In this document: positions 26,176 through 35,137 of the stretch, in pieces | How positions within the stretch are numbered: the stretch's first letter is position 1 | How the letters are laid out: each line of letters starts with the position of its first letter | DNA from: Paracoccus endophyticus | GTDB taxonomy: Bacteria > Pseudomonadota > Alphaproteobacteria > Rhodobacterales > Rhodobacteraceae | Length of the DNA stretch: 64,000 nucleotides | Assembly: GCF_003286075.1 (NCBI RefSeq) | Contig: NZ_QLUV01000012.1 | Coordinates: forward strand, 1 to 64,000 | Reading direction: 5' to 3' | Notes under the pieces: generated by a model | Databases searched by the model: none | What the model saw: the letters and a program-made list of their open reading frames with translations, nothing else | Told to the model about the DNA's origin: nothing | Program-made: the position numbers and the translations under genes

Positions 26176-26693
26176 GCGAACCGAAACCGAACGCCGACGA
26201 GAAGCCGGAACTGTCGCACAAGGAACTGTCCAAGGCCGAAACGCTGCTGAACGCGATCCGCGACCGCGGGCTGATGATCGCCACGGCGGAAAGCTGCACG
26301 GGCGGGCTGATCGTCAGCAAGCTGACCGATGTCGAGGGCGCGTCCGAGGTCGTGGACCGTGGCTTCGTCACCTATTCGAACGAGGCCAAGCAGGAGATGC
26401 TGGGCGTGCGCGCGGAAACGCTGGACGCGCATGGCGCGGTCAGCGAACAGGTCGCGGCCGAGATGGCTGCGGGCGCGCTGGAACGCTCGCGCGCGGGGAT
26501 CGTCGTCGCGGTGACGGGCATCGCGGGTCCCGGGGGGTCCGAACACAAGCCCGAGGGCCGGGTCTGCTTCGGCATCGCGGACGAGCGCGGCGTGCGGACG
26601 GAAACGGTCGAGTTCGGCGCCCGCGGCCGCGACGGCGTCCGCGCGGCGACGGTGGATCATGCGCTGGACCTGCTGCTGGACGCCCTAGGCTGA
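26172..26693 (+). CDS. pncC: CinA C-terminal domain protein, nicotinamide-nucleotide amidase
   Basis: A 173-aa protein with the CinA C-terminal (PncC) domain: ATAESCTGGLI with the catalytic serine, YSNEAKQEMLGV, and GIAGPGGSEHKPEGRVCFG. PncC converts nicotinamide mononucleotide back to nicotinate mononucleotide, recycling NAD breakdown products. The first 20 residues are charged and probably disordered. It is the last gene of the ispDF operon, and its 3' end overlaps the converging ltaE gene by 9 bp. Confidence 0.9.
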   Translation: MSEPKPNADEKPELSHKELSKAETLLNAIRDRGLMIATAESCTGGLIVSKLTDVEGASEVVDRGFVTYSNEAKQEMLGVRAETLDAHGAVSEQVAAEMAAGALERSRAGIVVAVTGIAGPGGSEHKPEGRVCFGIADERGVRTETVEFGARGRDGVRAATVDHALDLLLDALG

Positions 26694-27710
26694 GGCGGCG
26701 CGAAAGGCCGTGATCTCGTCGTCGGTCGTGGCCCAGCTTGTGACCAGCCGGATCGTCGCGGCGTCCGCATCGTCCCCCGGCGTGGGCCAGTCGGCGGCGC
26801 GCAGGCCCGCCGCGCGCAGCCGCGCGATCAGGGGGCGCGGCAGGCGGACGAAGACCTCGTTCGCCTGAACCGGGGCCAGCGGCTCGGCCCCCGCCGCGCG
26901 CAGGATCGCATCCAGTTCGCGGGCGGCGGCGTTGGCGTGGCGGGCCAGGTCCAGCCACAGGCCGCCCTCCAGCCAGGCCAGCATCTGCGCGGCCAGGAAC
27001 CGGTGCTTGGACCACAGATGGCCGGCGCGCATCCGGCGAAAATCGAACTGCGCGGCCCGCGCGGGGTCGAAGATCACCACCGCCTCGAGCGCAAGGCAGC
27101 CGCCCTTGGTGCCCCCCAGCGACAGCGCAGCCGCCCCCGCGCGATGGGTCAGCGCGGCGGGCGTGGCGCCCGTTGCCACGACCGCGTTGGCAAACCGCGC
27201 CCCGTCGATATGGACCGCCATGCCGCAGCCCGCCGCCAGCGCGGCTACCTGGTCGGGGGCATAGACGGTGCCCCACTCGGTCGCGTTCGTCAGCGACAGC
27301 ACGGCGTTCACGCCGTCATGCTCATCGACCTGCGGATAGTCGGCCAGCCGGGCGGCCAGCCCGTCCGGGGTGATCCTGCCCCCTGTCCCGTCGATCAGCG
27401 CCAGTTGCGCACCCCCGGCCATGAAGGCGGGCGCGCCCGATTCGCTGGTTTCGATATGTGCGGTGCGATGGCAGAAGATGCGTCCCCAGGGCGGGCACAG
27501 CTGCGCCAGCGCCAGCGCGTTCGCCCCGGTGCCGGTCCCCAGCAGAAAGACCGCGGCGTCCGGCGCCTCGAACACCTCGCGCACGCGGGCGACGGCGGCC
27601 GCCGTCAGGGGATCGCGCCCATAGGACGGCGCCGGGCCGTCGTTCGCCGCCGCCAGCGCGGCCATGATCCGGGGATGCACGCCCGAGGCGTTGTCCGAGG
27701 CGAAATTCAC
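26685..27710 (-). CDS. ltaE: Low-specificity L-threonine aldolase
   Basis: A 341-aa PLP enzyme cleaving L-threonine or L-allo-threonine to glycine and acetaldehyde. It has the N-terminal FASDNASGVHP, the substrate/cofactor region SYGRDPLT, HIDGARFANA with the aspartate that contacts the PLP ring, and SLGGTKGG with the Schiff-base lysine. It ends with TAG inside pncC, a 9-bp tail-to-tail overlap that leaves no room for a terminator. It is last in a minus-strand run, overlapping the preceding gene by ATGA. Confidence 0.9.
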   Translation of the reverse strand: MNFASDNASGVHPRIMAALAAANDGPAPSYGRDPLTAAAVARVREVFEAPDAAVFLLGTGTGANALALAQLCPPWGRIFCHRTAHIETSESGAPAFMAGGAQLALIDGTGGRITPDGLAARLADYPQVDEHDGVNAVLSLTNATEWGTVYAPDQVAALAAGCGMAVHIDGARFANAVVATGATPAALTHRAGAAALSLGGTKGGCLALEAVVIFDPARAAQFDFRRMRAGHLWSKHRFLAAQMLAWLEGGLWLDLARHANAAARELDAILRAAGAEPLAPVQANEVFVRLPRPLIARLRAAGLRAADWPTPGDDADAATIRLVTSWATTDDEITAFRAASA

Positions 27711-28147
27711 GACAGATCCTCGATGATATGGTCCTCCCAGTCCTCCTCGGCGACGGTCAGCTCACTGACGGTCCAGCCGCGGACCGATACACCCGCGCGG
27801 TGCACCGACTCGGGGTCGCCCGAAATCAGGTGATGCCAGTCATGCAGCGGCTTGCCCTCGGCCCGCAGGCGATAGGCGCAGGTCGCCGGCAGCCACCAGG
27901 CGATCTCGGCCAGCTTGCCCTGGGTCAGAACCACGCAGTCGGGCACGAACTGATGGCGGTTGGAATAGCTGGAGCAACGGCAGCTTTGCCCGTCCAGCAG
28001 CCGGCAGGCGACGCGGGTGAACTCGACGCTGCCGTCATCCTCGTATTCGATCTTGTTCAGGCAGCACTTGCCGCAGCCGTCGCACAGCGCCTCCCACTCG
28101 GCGGCGGTCAGTTCGGCCAGCGGCATCTCCCAGAACCGGGTCCGCAT
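27707..28147 (-). CDS. YcgN family cysteine-cluster protein
   Basis: A 146-aa member of the YcgN/UPF0260 family. Eight conserved cysteines appear as CDGCGKCCLNK, CRLLDGQSCRCSSY and VPDCVVL, which suggests iron or zinc chelation; the family function is unproven. No signal peptide is present. The ATG at 28147 overlaps the ribF stop by one base (TGATG); a GTG three bases earlier is also possible. It lies between ribF and ltaE in one transcript. Confidence 0.88.
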   Translation of the reverse strand: MRTRFWEMPLAELTAAEWEALCDGCGKCCLNKIEYEDDGSVEFTRVACRLLDGQSCRCSSYSNRHQFVPDCVVLTQGKLAEIAWWLPATCAYRLRAEGKPLHDWHHLISGDPESVHRAGVSVRGWTVSELTVAEEDWEDHIIEDLS

Positions 28148-29133
28148 CACAGCGCCGTCAGCAGCGCGCGGGCCTGCGCCTCGTCGGCGTGCATCTGCGC
28201 GATCAGGGCGTCGAGGCTGTCGAACCTTTCCTCGGGCCGCAGCCAGGCGACCAGCGCGACCGACAGCTGCTCACCGTATAGATCGCCTGCGAAATCAAAC
28301 AGGTGGCTCTCGATGTTCGGGGCATTCTCGCCGAACATGGGGCGCACCCCCAGCGACGCGACACCGCGATAGCTGCCCTTGTGTGGCCCGGTCAGCACAT
28401 CAACCAGCACCGCATAGACGCCCAGCCGTGGCAGGGCCAGCCCGTCCAGCGCCATGTTGGCGGTGGGATAGCCCAGCTCTCGCCCGCGCTTTGCGCCGTG
28501 CAGCACCGGCCCCTCGATGCGGTGCCAGTGGCCCAGCATGCGCTCGGCATCGCGCGGCCGACCCTCTGCCAGCGCGGCACGGATCGCGGTCGAGCTTGCG
28601 GCGGTGTCGCCCGCCCCGATCAGCGGAACCGTGGTGACGCCGAACCCCAGCGCCTGCCCCAGCGCGGACAGGCCCGGCGCATCGCCCGCCCGGTCGCGGC
28701 CAAAGCGGAAATCCGCCCCGACAGCGACATGGGCGACGCCCAGGCCCTCGGCCAGAACCTCGCGCGCAAAGGCATCGGGCGTCAGGCCGGCAAGCACGGG
28801 GCCGAAGGGCAGTTCGTACAGATGCTCGATCCCCAGCCGGGCCAGCCGGTTTGCGCGCGACACCGCGTTCATCAGCCGGAACGGCGTGGGTGTCTCGCCC
28901 CGGAGGGCGGCGAAATATTCGCGCGGGTGGGGCTCGAAGGTGACGACCCCCAGCGGGCGGCCGGGGCAAGCCCGCCGGGCGGCGTCGATCACCGCGCGAT
29001 GTCCGACATGGACGCCGTCGAAATTGCCCATCGCCACGGTCGCGCCGCGGGCGCTGGCCGGCAGGCCGCGCCAGTCGCGGTGGATGTGCAGAACCGGGTT
29101 CTGCGGCGCATGACGGTCGGAGGTGGTCGGCAT
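28147..29133 (-). CDS. ribF: Bifunctional riboflavin kinase / FAD synthetase
   Basis: A 328-aa enzyme making FMN and then FAD from riboflavin. The N-terminal adenylyltransferase domain has AMGNFDGVHVGH and GADFRFGRDRAGD. The C-terminal kinase domain has HGAKRGRELGYPTANMAL and ESHLFDFAGDLYGE. Length and order are normal. It sits after the MaoC gene with a 26-bp gap and is coupled to the YcgN-family gene by TGATG. Confidence 0.95.
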   Translation of the reverse strand: MPTTSDRHAPQNPVLHIHRDWRGLPASARGATVAMGNFDGVHVGHRAVIDAARRACPGRPLGVVTFEPHPREYFAALRGETPTPFRLMNAVSRANRLARLGIEHLYELPFGPVLAGLTPDAFAREVLAEGLGVAHVAVGADFRFGRDRAGDAPGLSALGQALGFGVTTVPLIGAGDTAASSTAIRAALAEGRPRDAERMLGHWHRIEGPVLHGAKRGRELGYPTANMALDGLALPRLGVYAVLVDVLTGPHKGSYRGVASLGVRPMFGENAPNIESHLFDFAGDLYGEQLSVALVAWLRPEERFDSLDALIAQMHADEAQARALLTAL

Positions 29134-29159
29134 CGGCGGCCCTTTGGGGGCCTGGCCCC

Positions 29160-29606
29160 TCAGTCGAACTTGCGGCTTGGCGCCAGAACCACCGCCTCGC
29201 CCTTGAGCACGACGGTATCGCCCACCAGGCAGCGGGTGGCAAGGGTGACGCGGCGACGCGCGTGGTCGATGGACTCGACCGTCACCTCGACCCGGACCAG
29301 GTCACCGGGGCGCACGGGGGCCATGAACTTCAGCGTCTGGCCCAGATAGACGGTGCCGTGGCCGGGCAGTTGCTCGCCGATCACCGCGCTGACCAGCCCG
29401 GCAGTCAGCATGCCGTGGGCGATGCGCCCTTCGAAAATGGTGTCGCGCGCATAGTCGTCGTCCAGATGCACCGGGTTGCGGTCGGTCGAGACCTGCGCGA
29501 ACAGTTCGATGTCGTGGTCGGTAATGCGCTTTTGCAGCGAGCGCATCATCCCCACCTCGAGATCCTCGATGACGATCGTTCCGCGCGGCTGGTTGTCGAG
29601 CATCAT
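29160..29606 (-). CDS. MaoC family dehydratase
   Basis: A 148-aa hot-dog-fold protein of the MaoC/(R)-specific enoyl-CoA hydratase group. The catalytic Asp/His pair lies in STDRNPVHLDDDYA and FEGRIAHGML. Such enzymes hydrate crotonyl-CoA and similar substrates and may feed polyhydroxyalkanoate synthesis; the exact substrate is not clear. The ATG at 29606 was preferred over a longer frame whose extra 26 residues do not look like MaoC; an ATG one codon later is equally possible. Confidence 0.85.
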   Translation of the reverse strand: MMLDNQPRGTIVIEDLEVGMMRSLQKRITDHDIELFAQVSTDRNPVHLDDDYARDTIFEGRIAHGMLTAGLVSAVIGEQLPGHGTVYLGQTLKFMAPVRPGDLVRVEVTVESIDHARRRVTLATRCLVGDTVVLKGEAVVLAPSRKFD

Positions 29607-29719
29607 GGCAGGTCCCTGGTTGCTGCAGCGCCGCATATCAAATGCGAAGCCTTCGCGCAACAAACTAACACATGCCTTGGCCAAGAAGATAGAATGTTAC
29701 GCGACGCCCGCGGTGCCGG

Positions 29720-30580
29720 TCAGCGCAGGCGCCCTATGGCCAGCGTCGGCACGATGCCCTGCGCGCGCGTCCAGTCGGCCAGCCGCGCAGGGTCGGGGCG
29801 TTCCACGTCCCCGCCCAGGTGGTCCGCCGCCAGTCCCCCTGTCACGAACAGCGAATCGATGCCCTGCGCGACCGCCCCCGCGATGTCGGTGCCGATCCCG
29901 TCGCCGATGGCCAGTTCGCGCGCGGCATGGCTGTCCAGCCGGCGCCGCGCAAGGTCATAGATCGGCGCGTGCGGCTTGCCGAAATACAGCACCTCGCCGC
30001 CCATCTCTGCGTAAAGCTGCGCGATGGCGCCCGCGCAATAGATGCGGGTCTCGCCCAGGTCGACCACAAGGTCGGGGTTCGCGCACAGCATCGGCAGGCC
30101 GCGGGCCAGCGCCGCCTCAAGACGGGCGCGGTAATCCTCGGGGACATCCACCATCTCGTCGAACGGGCCGGTCGCCACGATGCCCTGCGCCCGCTCCAGA
30201 TCCACGCGGCGGATGGCGGTCGCGCGCGGGTCCGCCGTCTCGGTGAAAAAGCCCGTGTCCTTGTCGGGCCCCAGGTGCCACACGTCCTGACCGATGCGGC
30301 CGGACAGCATCGCGTCCTGCGCGGCGTCGCCCGACGTCACGATCACGTCCCACGCCGCGCGGGGCACGCCCATGCGGTCGATCTGCGCCTGCACCAGCGC
30401 CGCGGGGCGCGGCGCGTTGGTCATCAGCGCGACCCTGCCCCCGCCCTGCCGATAGCGGACCAGCGCGTCCGTCGCGGCGGGATAGAAGCGTTGGCCGTTG
30501 TGCACGCAGCCCCACAGGTCGCAAAACAGCACGTCATAGTCTGCGGCGACCTGATCGAGGCTTTCGATGATGCGGGTCAT
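29720..30580 (-). CDS. TIGR01459 family HAD-type hydrolase
   Basis: A 286-aa HAD protein of the class-IIA (NagD-like) branch, subfamily TIGR01459. The nucleophile motif is FCDLWGCVHNG, motif II is ALMTNAPRP, and the C-terminal motif is AIGDGIGTDIAGAVAQG. Tryptophan in place of the second aspartate (DLW) is normal for this subfamily. NagD-like enzymes dephosphorylate nucleotides or sugar phosphates; the substrate is not known here. It lies upstream of maoC in the same orientation with a 113-bp gap. Confidence 0.88.
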   Translation of the reverse strand: MTRIIESLDQVAADYDVLFCDLWGCVHNGQRFYPAATDALVRYRQGGGRVALMTNAPRPAALVQAQIDRMGVPRAAWDVIVTSGDAAQDAMLSGRIGQDVWHLGPDKDTGFFTETADPRATAIRRVDLERAQGIVATGPFDEMVDVPEDYRARLEAALARGLPMLCANPDLVVDLGETRIYCAGAIAQLYAEMGGEVLYFGKPHAPIYDLARRRLDSHAARELAIGDGIGTDIAGAVAQGIDSLFVTGGLAADHLGGDVERPDPARLADWTRAQGIVPTLAIGRLR

Positions 30581-30673
30581 GGCGGCGTCCTTGGGCTGGG
30601 CGTGACATGGAACCGCCCAGAGGCCGCAGCCTCCGGGCGGGACAGATGCGGCGGCGCGGCCGCAGCGGCGGGA

Positions 30674-31591
30674 TCAGACCTTCAGCGCGGGGATGATCTG
30701 CTTCTTGCGGCTGATGATGCCCGGCAGCACGACGCTGTCGCCCGTCACCGGCACGCCGAACGAGGTTTCGGCCACGCGGCGGACGAAGTCGTTGGGGACC
30801 AGCAGGGTCGATTGCTCGTTCAGGATGTCCACGACGAACAGCATCACCTCGTCGGCGCCATCCTCGGCGGCGACGCCGGGCATGGCGGCCATCAGCTGCG
30901 CCTTGCGGTCCAGCAGCACCTGCGGCGCGGTGGTTTCCAGCACGGAAATCCGCATCCGCTTGCCGCCCAGCTCGTATTCCTTGCTGTCCATGCGCAGCAG
31001 GGCATCGTCGCCGAAGGCCGAGACATCGGATTTCGCGGTGAACATCTCGGTCGCAAACGACGGAATCGCGATCTCCAGGTCGCGGGCCAGCTTTTCGGCG
31101 ACCCAGCGGTCATGCGGAGTGGTGGTGGGCGAGCGGAACTCCATCGTGTCCGACAGGATGCAGGTCAGCATCACGCCCTTAACCCAACGCGGCGCACGCT
31201 CGAGGTCGTCGCCGATCAGGTCGTGCATGATCGTCGCCGTGCAGGCCAGCGGCCGCACGGTGATGTTGATGGGCGTGCGGGTCTTGATGCCGCCGGCCAG
31301 CAGGTGATGGTCGATGATCTCGATCACCTCGGCATCGTTGATCGACGCGGGCAGCTCGGCGGGGTTGTTGGTGTCCACGATCACGCACGGGTCGCCCGCG
31401 GCCACGTCGGTGATGATCTCGGGCAGGTCGACCCCCCACTTGCCCAGCATCCACATGGCCTCGGTGTTGGGGGTCCCCTGCAGGACGGCCTTGGCCGGGG
31501 TCTTGCGGACATCCGACAGGTACCACGCCCAGATCAGCGGCGAGCCGGTGGAGTCGGTGTCGGGGGCCTTGTGGCCGAAAACCTGGATCAT
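30674..31591 (-). CDS. ppaC: Manganese-dependent inorganic pyrophosphatase
   Basis: A 305-aa family II pyrophosphatase (DHH superfamily), which hydrolyses pyrophosphate and pulls biosynthetic reactions forward. Metal ligands are seen in GHKAPDTDS at the N-terminus, IVDTN and EIIDHHLLAG. The C-terminal DHHA2 domain ends in ISRKKQIIPAL with the arginine/lysine pair that binds substrate. An imperfect GC hairpin at about 30611-30640 may end the transcript. Confidence 0.94.
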   Translation of the reverse strand: MIQVFGHKAPDTDSTGSPLIWAWYLSDVRKTPAKAVLQGTPNTEAMWMLGKWGVDLPEIITDVAAGDPCVIVDTNNPAELPASINDAEVIEIIDHHLLAGGIKTRTPINITVRPLACTATIMHDLIGDDLERAPRWVKGVMLTCILSDTMEFRSPTTTPHDRWVAEKLARDLEIAIPSFATEMFTAKSDVSAFGDDALLRMDSKEYELGGKRMRISVLETTAPQVLLDRKAQLMAAMPGVAAEDGADEVMLFVVDILNEQSTLLVPNDFVRRVAETSFGVPVTGDSVVLPGIISRKKQIIPALKV

Positions 31592-31688
31592 GGACGGACC
31601 TTTGCAAGCGGATGGCGAACTCGGGCGCGTTATAGGGGGCGGCCCGGTGCTTGTCTATTCGGCGCGGGAAAGGGTCGGGGCCCGCGCC

Positions 31689-32036
31689 TCAGCCGTCGGC
31701 CGGCGGGGTCTGCTGGTGCTGGATCAGCCGCCAGCCGTCGCGCTGCAGCACCCAGGTCGAGGTGCAGATCGCCACCCGCGTCGATCCGTCCGTGCGGCTG
31801 GCCGAGGCGCGATAGCCCAGCACGACGCAGTCCTCTCCCTCGGTCGCGTGGCGATCGGTCATCACGACGGCGGTCCAGCGCGGCGCGGTGTCCATGGCGG
31901 CCAGGACCGCCCGGCCCTGCATCACGCCCCGCGCCGTGGCCACGACGCAGGCCGGGTGCATGTTGCGGCGCGCCTCGGCCGGTCCCATCGTCCACCAGCC
32001 CTCCTCGTCGGCCCAGCGTTCCTCGGTCAGGCTCAT
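31689..32036 (-). CDS. Small NTF2/SnoaL-like protein
   Basis: A 115-aa protein with the cone-like NTF2 fold pattern: an N-terminal helix (LTEERWADEEGWWTM), TMGPAEARRNMHPACVV, then strands TAVVMTDRHA, DCVVLGYRASASR and RVAICTSTWVLQRDGWRLIQHQQ. This is the DUF4440/SnoaL-like group, whose members bind small ligands or act as unassigned isomerases. It overlaps the upstream TraB-family gene by ATGA. No function can be assigned. Confidence 0.7.
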   Translation of the reverse strand: MSLTEERWADEEGWWTMGPAEARRNMHPACVVATARGVMQGRAVLAAMDTAPRWTAVVMTDRHATEGEDCVVLGYRASASRTDGSTRVAICTSTWVLQRDGWRLIQHQQTPPADG

Positions 32037-33094
32037 GGATCGGTCCTCTCGATGGTCCAGCCGTCCCTTTCGAGCAGCCGCAGCACGCCATTGTCGCCCG
32101 GCAGGTGCAATGCGCCGAACGCCGCCACCACGCCCTTGCCGCGCCCGGCCGCGTCCACCGCAGCCCCGGTCAGCGGACCGATCCAGCGGCGGTTGCGGGC
32201 GTCCATCAACTGATCCTGCGCCAGCCGCAACTGCTCGTCCACCGCGGCGCGGTCCAGCCCCGAGGTGGCATAGGCGTCGATGCGCCCGAACTCCCAGATG
32301 CGCCAGACATCGCCGGCGAAATAGGCCTCGGTCGTGGTGGCGGCGTAGTCGTCGGCCTGACGCGCAGCCGGCAGAGCGGCGCGGATCATGTCGTTTTCCT
32401 GCGCGTCGGTCAGTCCCGAAAAGACGCCGAACAGCGTGTCCCAGGGCTCCAGGGCGCGCACCGGCACGTCCGCGTCCTGTGCTGCGGCGATCAGCAGATG
32501 GTCCAGGCCCCCGGTCTCGCCCGCCGTGCGGACCTGCCGCACCATGCAGGGCGACAGGCCCAGCATCATCGAGACGTACCAGGGTCGCATCCGGCTTGCC
32601 AGGATCGGCGGGATGCCGCGGTCCCCCAGCGCCGCAGAGAGCATCCCCCAATCGCGCGGACCCAGCCGTTCCGGCAGCGTCGGCCCCCGGGCATCCATGA
32701 TCAGCGACGGGTCGGCCGCGAGTGCATCCGACAGGCGCGCCTCCTCGTCGGGTCCGGCCTCCACCAGCAGCGCATCGGCGGCGGCGACCAGGGGGGCCAG
32801 CCGCTCGACCGTGTCCAGATGGCGCGGGTCGGCAAAGTGATACGTGCCCACGATGTCGATCCGCGCCGACCCCCGCGTGGCCCGCCAGTGAAGGCCGTTC
32901 GCGTACGGAACCCTTGCCACCGCCGCATCAAGGGCCGCGACCTGATCGGGGGCGAGCGTCGGAAACAGGTTGCGCCCGGCGCACCCCGCGGCCGCCACCG
33001 GCGTCGTACATGCGACCAGAACGACCAGCACCGCGGCGGCCCGCAGCCGCCCCCAGAACGACCATGCGGTTTCGGAACGGACGGCCAGTGTCAT
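32033..33094 (-). CDS. TraB/GumN family protein
   Basis: A 353-aa protein with an N-terminal hydrophobic segment and likely signal peptide or lipobox (AAVLVVLVACTTPVAAAGCAG). The mature part shows the TraB/GumN pattern: DIVGTYHFADPRHLD, LLVEAGPDEEA, the helical SRMRPWYVSMMLGLSPC, and the C-terminal AFGALHLPGDNGVLRLLERDG with conserved GxxH. The fold resembles EreA/Tiki proteases, and metal-dependent peptidase activity has been shown for eukaryotic relatives. The function here is unknown. The ATG at 33094 was chosen for the signal segment; the open frame extends further into non-coding sequence. Confidence 0.82.
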   Translation of the reverse strand: MTLAVRSETAWSFWGRLRAAAVLVVLVACTTPVAAAGCAGRNLFPTLAPDQVAALDAAVARVPYANGLHWRATRGSARIDIVGTYHFADPRHLDTVERLAPLVAAADALLVEAGPDEEARLSDALAADPSLIMDARGPTLPERLGPRDWGMLSAALGDRGIPPILASRMRPWYVSMMLGLSPCMVRQVRTAGETGGLDHLLIAAAQDADVPVRALEPWDTLFGVFSGLTDAQENDMIRAALPAARQADDYAATTTEAYFAGDVWRIWEFGRIDAYATSGLDRAAVDEQLRLAQDQLMDARNRRWIGPLTGAAVDAAGRGKGVVAAFGALHLPGDNGVLRLLERDGWTIERTDP

Positions 33095-33445
33095 GGGATG
33101 CCCCTGCGCAGCGCAGGACCAGAATGTCGCCGCCGGCCCGCGGGGACAAGGCCCGATGGGGCAGCGGCCTGCAGACACCGGCGAGAGAGGAAAGATGGAG
33201 CGCCTGAAAGCCGCGCCGCTTTCCCCCCAGGCGCAGGACGCTGAGGCCCTTGTCCCTGCGGTGCTCGACAAGGATGCCTGCCGGGGTGCCGACATCGGGG
33301 ATGGACATGGATTGCAGTTTTCGTCGAAGACCTTGCTCGGCGCAGGGCAGCCCATCCTTTTCAATGTATCGAAGCGCAAGACGATCCTGCCACGAGCTTT
33401 TTCCTCCGGCTGCGTCCCGTATCCGCCGCCCCGAGAGGACGGACC
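33095..33445. other. 350-bp degenerate intergenic region
   Basis: No intact gene is visible. Frames on both strands have mixed composition and break. The stretch joins the TraB-family promoter to transposon debris, and is best read as decayed or foreign sequence. Confidence 0.5.
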
Positions 33446-33589
33446 ATGAAGACGGCACGTCTGACAAAGGAACAGATCAGCGGCATCCTGCGGGAGCATG
33501 GCCGGATCTCGGCGAAGTCCGAGGTCCGGCCATGCTCCCGGTTCCGGCATGCGCGACAGGATGGTCCCACCAAAGAAGGTGGCGGCGGA
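33446..33589 (+). pseudogene. IS3-family transposase OrfA fragment
   Basis: The first ~18 residues, MKTARLTKEQISGILREH, match the canonical start of IS3-family OrfA (helix of the N-terminal HTH). The usual continuation (KHGIS...FYTWRSKYGG) is absent; the frame runs instead into a 16-bp inverted repeat and unrelated sequence. No OrfB is present. It is a short remnant of an insertion event. Confidence 0.5.
33491..33540. repeat. Perfect 16-bp inverted repeat
   Basis: CGGGAGCATGGCCGGA (33491-33506) and its exact complement (33525-33540) are separated by 18 bp. The repeat begins inside the IS3 fragment, at the point where homology to OrfA ends. It could be a foldback product of an imprecise transposition or a hairpin with its own role. 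Confidence 0.7.
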
Positions 33590-33972
33590 ATGATGAGACC
33601 CGACGAGTCCCCCCCGATCTTCGTGCCGCTCACGGTCCGCAAGCAGAACGGGCGGCCGAAGATCATGCCGCCCGCCACCTGTCTGCCCCGCGAAGACCGG
33701 ACGCAGGATCCGCATGTCCTGCGCGCCATCAACCGGGCGCGGGACATGCGGCGACGCATGAAAGCTGGCGAATTCAACAGGGTCACCGATCTGGCGAAAG
33801 CCGTGGGCTTGCCGAACGCCATGTCAGCCGACAGCTGCGGCTCGCCCATCTCGCGCCGGGGGTCCTCAAGCGCTTGGTCTGCAGGCGCGAGGTGCCCGCC
33901 GTGACCCTGTTGACACTGACCGATGTCGCGGCCCTGCCTTGGCACGAACAGCCGGGGCGGGCGTTCGACTGA
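33590..33972 (+). pseudogene. Frameshifted recombinase-associated HTH gene
   Basis: The first frame reads FVPLTVRKQNGRPKI, then RAINRARDMRRRMKAGEFN and DLAKAVGLPN. The match continues in a different frame with ERHVSRQLRLAHLAPGVLKR and then PAVTLLTLTDVAALPWHEQ. Together they match a small HTH protein often found beside serine recombinases, or as the C-terminal part of them. The break lies near 33820 and needs a one-base shift. It is a decayed gene of mobile origin, possibly left from an older island upstream of rsgA. Confidence 0.6.
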
Positions 33973-34057
33973 CGTCCACCCCGGACAGATGCGGCTCACG
34001 AGCCGGACCTGATGCATTTCAGCGAGCAATGATCCGTTCTTGTGGTAATCAGGATCC

Positions 34058-35137
34058 ATGGTCCGTGATTATTCTGCCCTGTTCCCCGGAAGTTCTGCGC
34101 CGGCCCGCCGCGAACCCACTCCCTTGGAGCGGCTGGGCTGGGGACCGGTCTTTGCCCGGCAGATTGACGCGGACGCGCTGGCCGAAACGCCCCCCGTCCG
34201 CGTCGTCGCCGTGCATCGCAGCGGTTTGCAGGTGGCGGGCGACGGTATCGACGAGATGATTCCGCCCGGGCCCGAGGCCACGGTGGGCGACTGGTTGCTT
34301 CTGGACCGCGCGCGTCCGCGGTCGAGCCGCGTGCTGGACCGCAACAGCCTGATCAAGCGCCGCGCGCCGGGCACGGGCCGCGCGGTGCAGCTGATCGCCG
34401 CGAATATCGACACGGTCTTCATCGTCACCTCCTGCAACCAGGATTTCAACGTCGCCCGGCTGGAGCGCTACGTCGCGCTCGCCTTCGACGCCGGGATCGA
34501 ACCGGTGATCGTGCTGACCAAGGCCGATCTGGCTGAGGACACCGCGCCCTATGTCGAAGCGGCCCGGAAGGTGTCTGATCGGGCACCGGTGGTGGCGCTC
34601 GACGCCCGCGGCGCGGAACCGGTGCTGGCGCTGGCCGACTGGTGCAAGCCCGGCCGCACCGTCGCCTTTCTCGGCTCCTCCGGCGTCGGAAAGTCCACGC
34701 TCGCCAACGCGCTCCTTGGCGCGCATGCGATCGCCACTCAGGGCATCCGCGAGGACGACGCGAAGGGCCGGCACACCACGACCCGGCGGGAGTTGCATGC
34801 GACCCCTGGCGGCTGCCTTGTCCTCGACACCCCGGGCATGCGGGAGTTGCAGCTGACCGACGCCGCGACAGGCATTGCCGACGTGTTCGAGGATATCGAA
34901 GCGCTGGCCGCCCGCTGCCGCTTCTCGGATTGCCACCATGAAACCGAGCCGGGCTGCGCCATCCAGACCGCCATCGAGGACGGCAGTCTCGACCCCACCC
35001 GTCTTGCGCGCTGGCGCAAGCTCCAGGCGGAGGACGCCTTCAACTCTGCCACCCTGGCAGAGCGCCGCGAAAATGACCGCGCCTTCGGAAAACTGGTGCG
35101 CAGCGTGGTAAAGGCGCAATCGGCCCGCGGGTCCTGA
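34058..35137 (+). CDS. rsgA: Ribosome small-subunit-dependent GTPase RsgA
   Basis: A 359-aa circularly permuted GTPase that checks and matures the 30S subunit. The OB-fold N-terminus is followed by G4 (VLTKADL), G1 (GSSGVGKSTLANAL) and G3 (LDTPGMREL). The C-terminal zinc finger is CRFSDCHHETEPGC. Leucine codons here include many CTC and CTT, unlike the CTG-dominated neighbours. This, with the mobile-element debris in front and an island behind, suggests that rsgA may itself have arrived by transfer (inference). Confidence 0.93.
   Translation: MVRDYSALFPGSSAPARREPTPLERLGWGPVFARQIDADALAETPPVRVVAVHRSGLQVAGDGIDEMIPPGPEATVGDWLLLDRARPRSSRVLDRNSLIKRRAPGTGRAVQLIAANIDTVFIVTSCNQDFNVARLERYVALAFDAGIEPVIVLTKADLAEDTAPYVEAARKVSDRAPVVALDARGAEPVLALADWCKPGRTVAFLGSSGVGKSTLANALLGAHAIATQGIREDDAKGRHTTTRRELHATPGGCLVLDTPGMRELQLTDAATGIADVFEDIEALAARCRFSDCHHETEPGCAIQTAIEDGSLDPTRLARWRKLQAEDAFNSATLAERRENDRAFGKLVRSVVKAQSARGS

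Noticed and set aside
29720..30580. Catalytically defective HAD because the motif reads DLW and not DxD
   Set aside because: The tryptophan is a normal feature of the TIGR01459 subfamily and the other motifs are intact.
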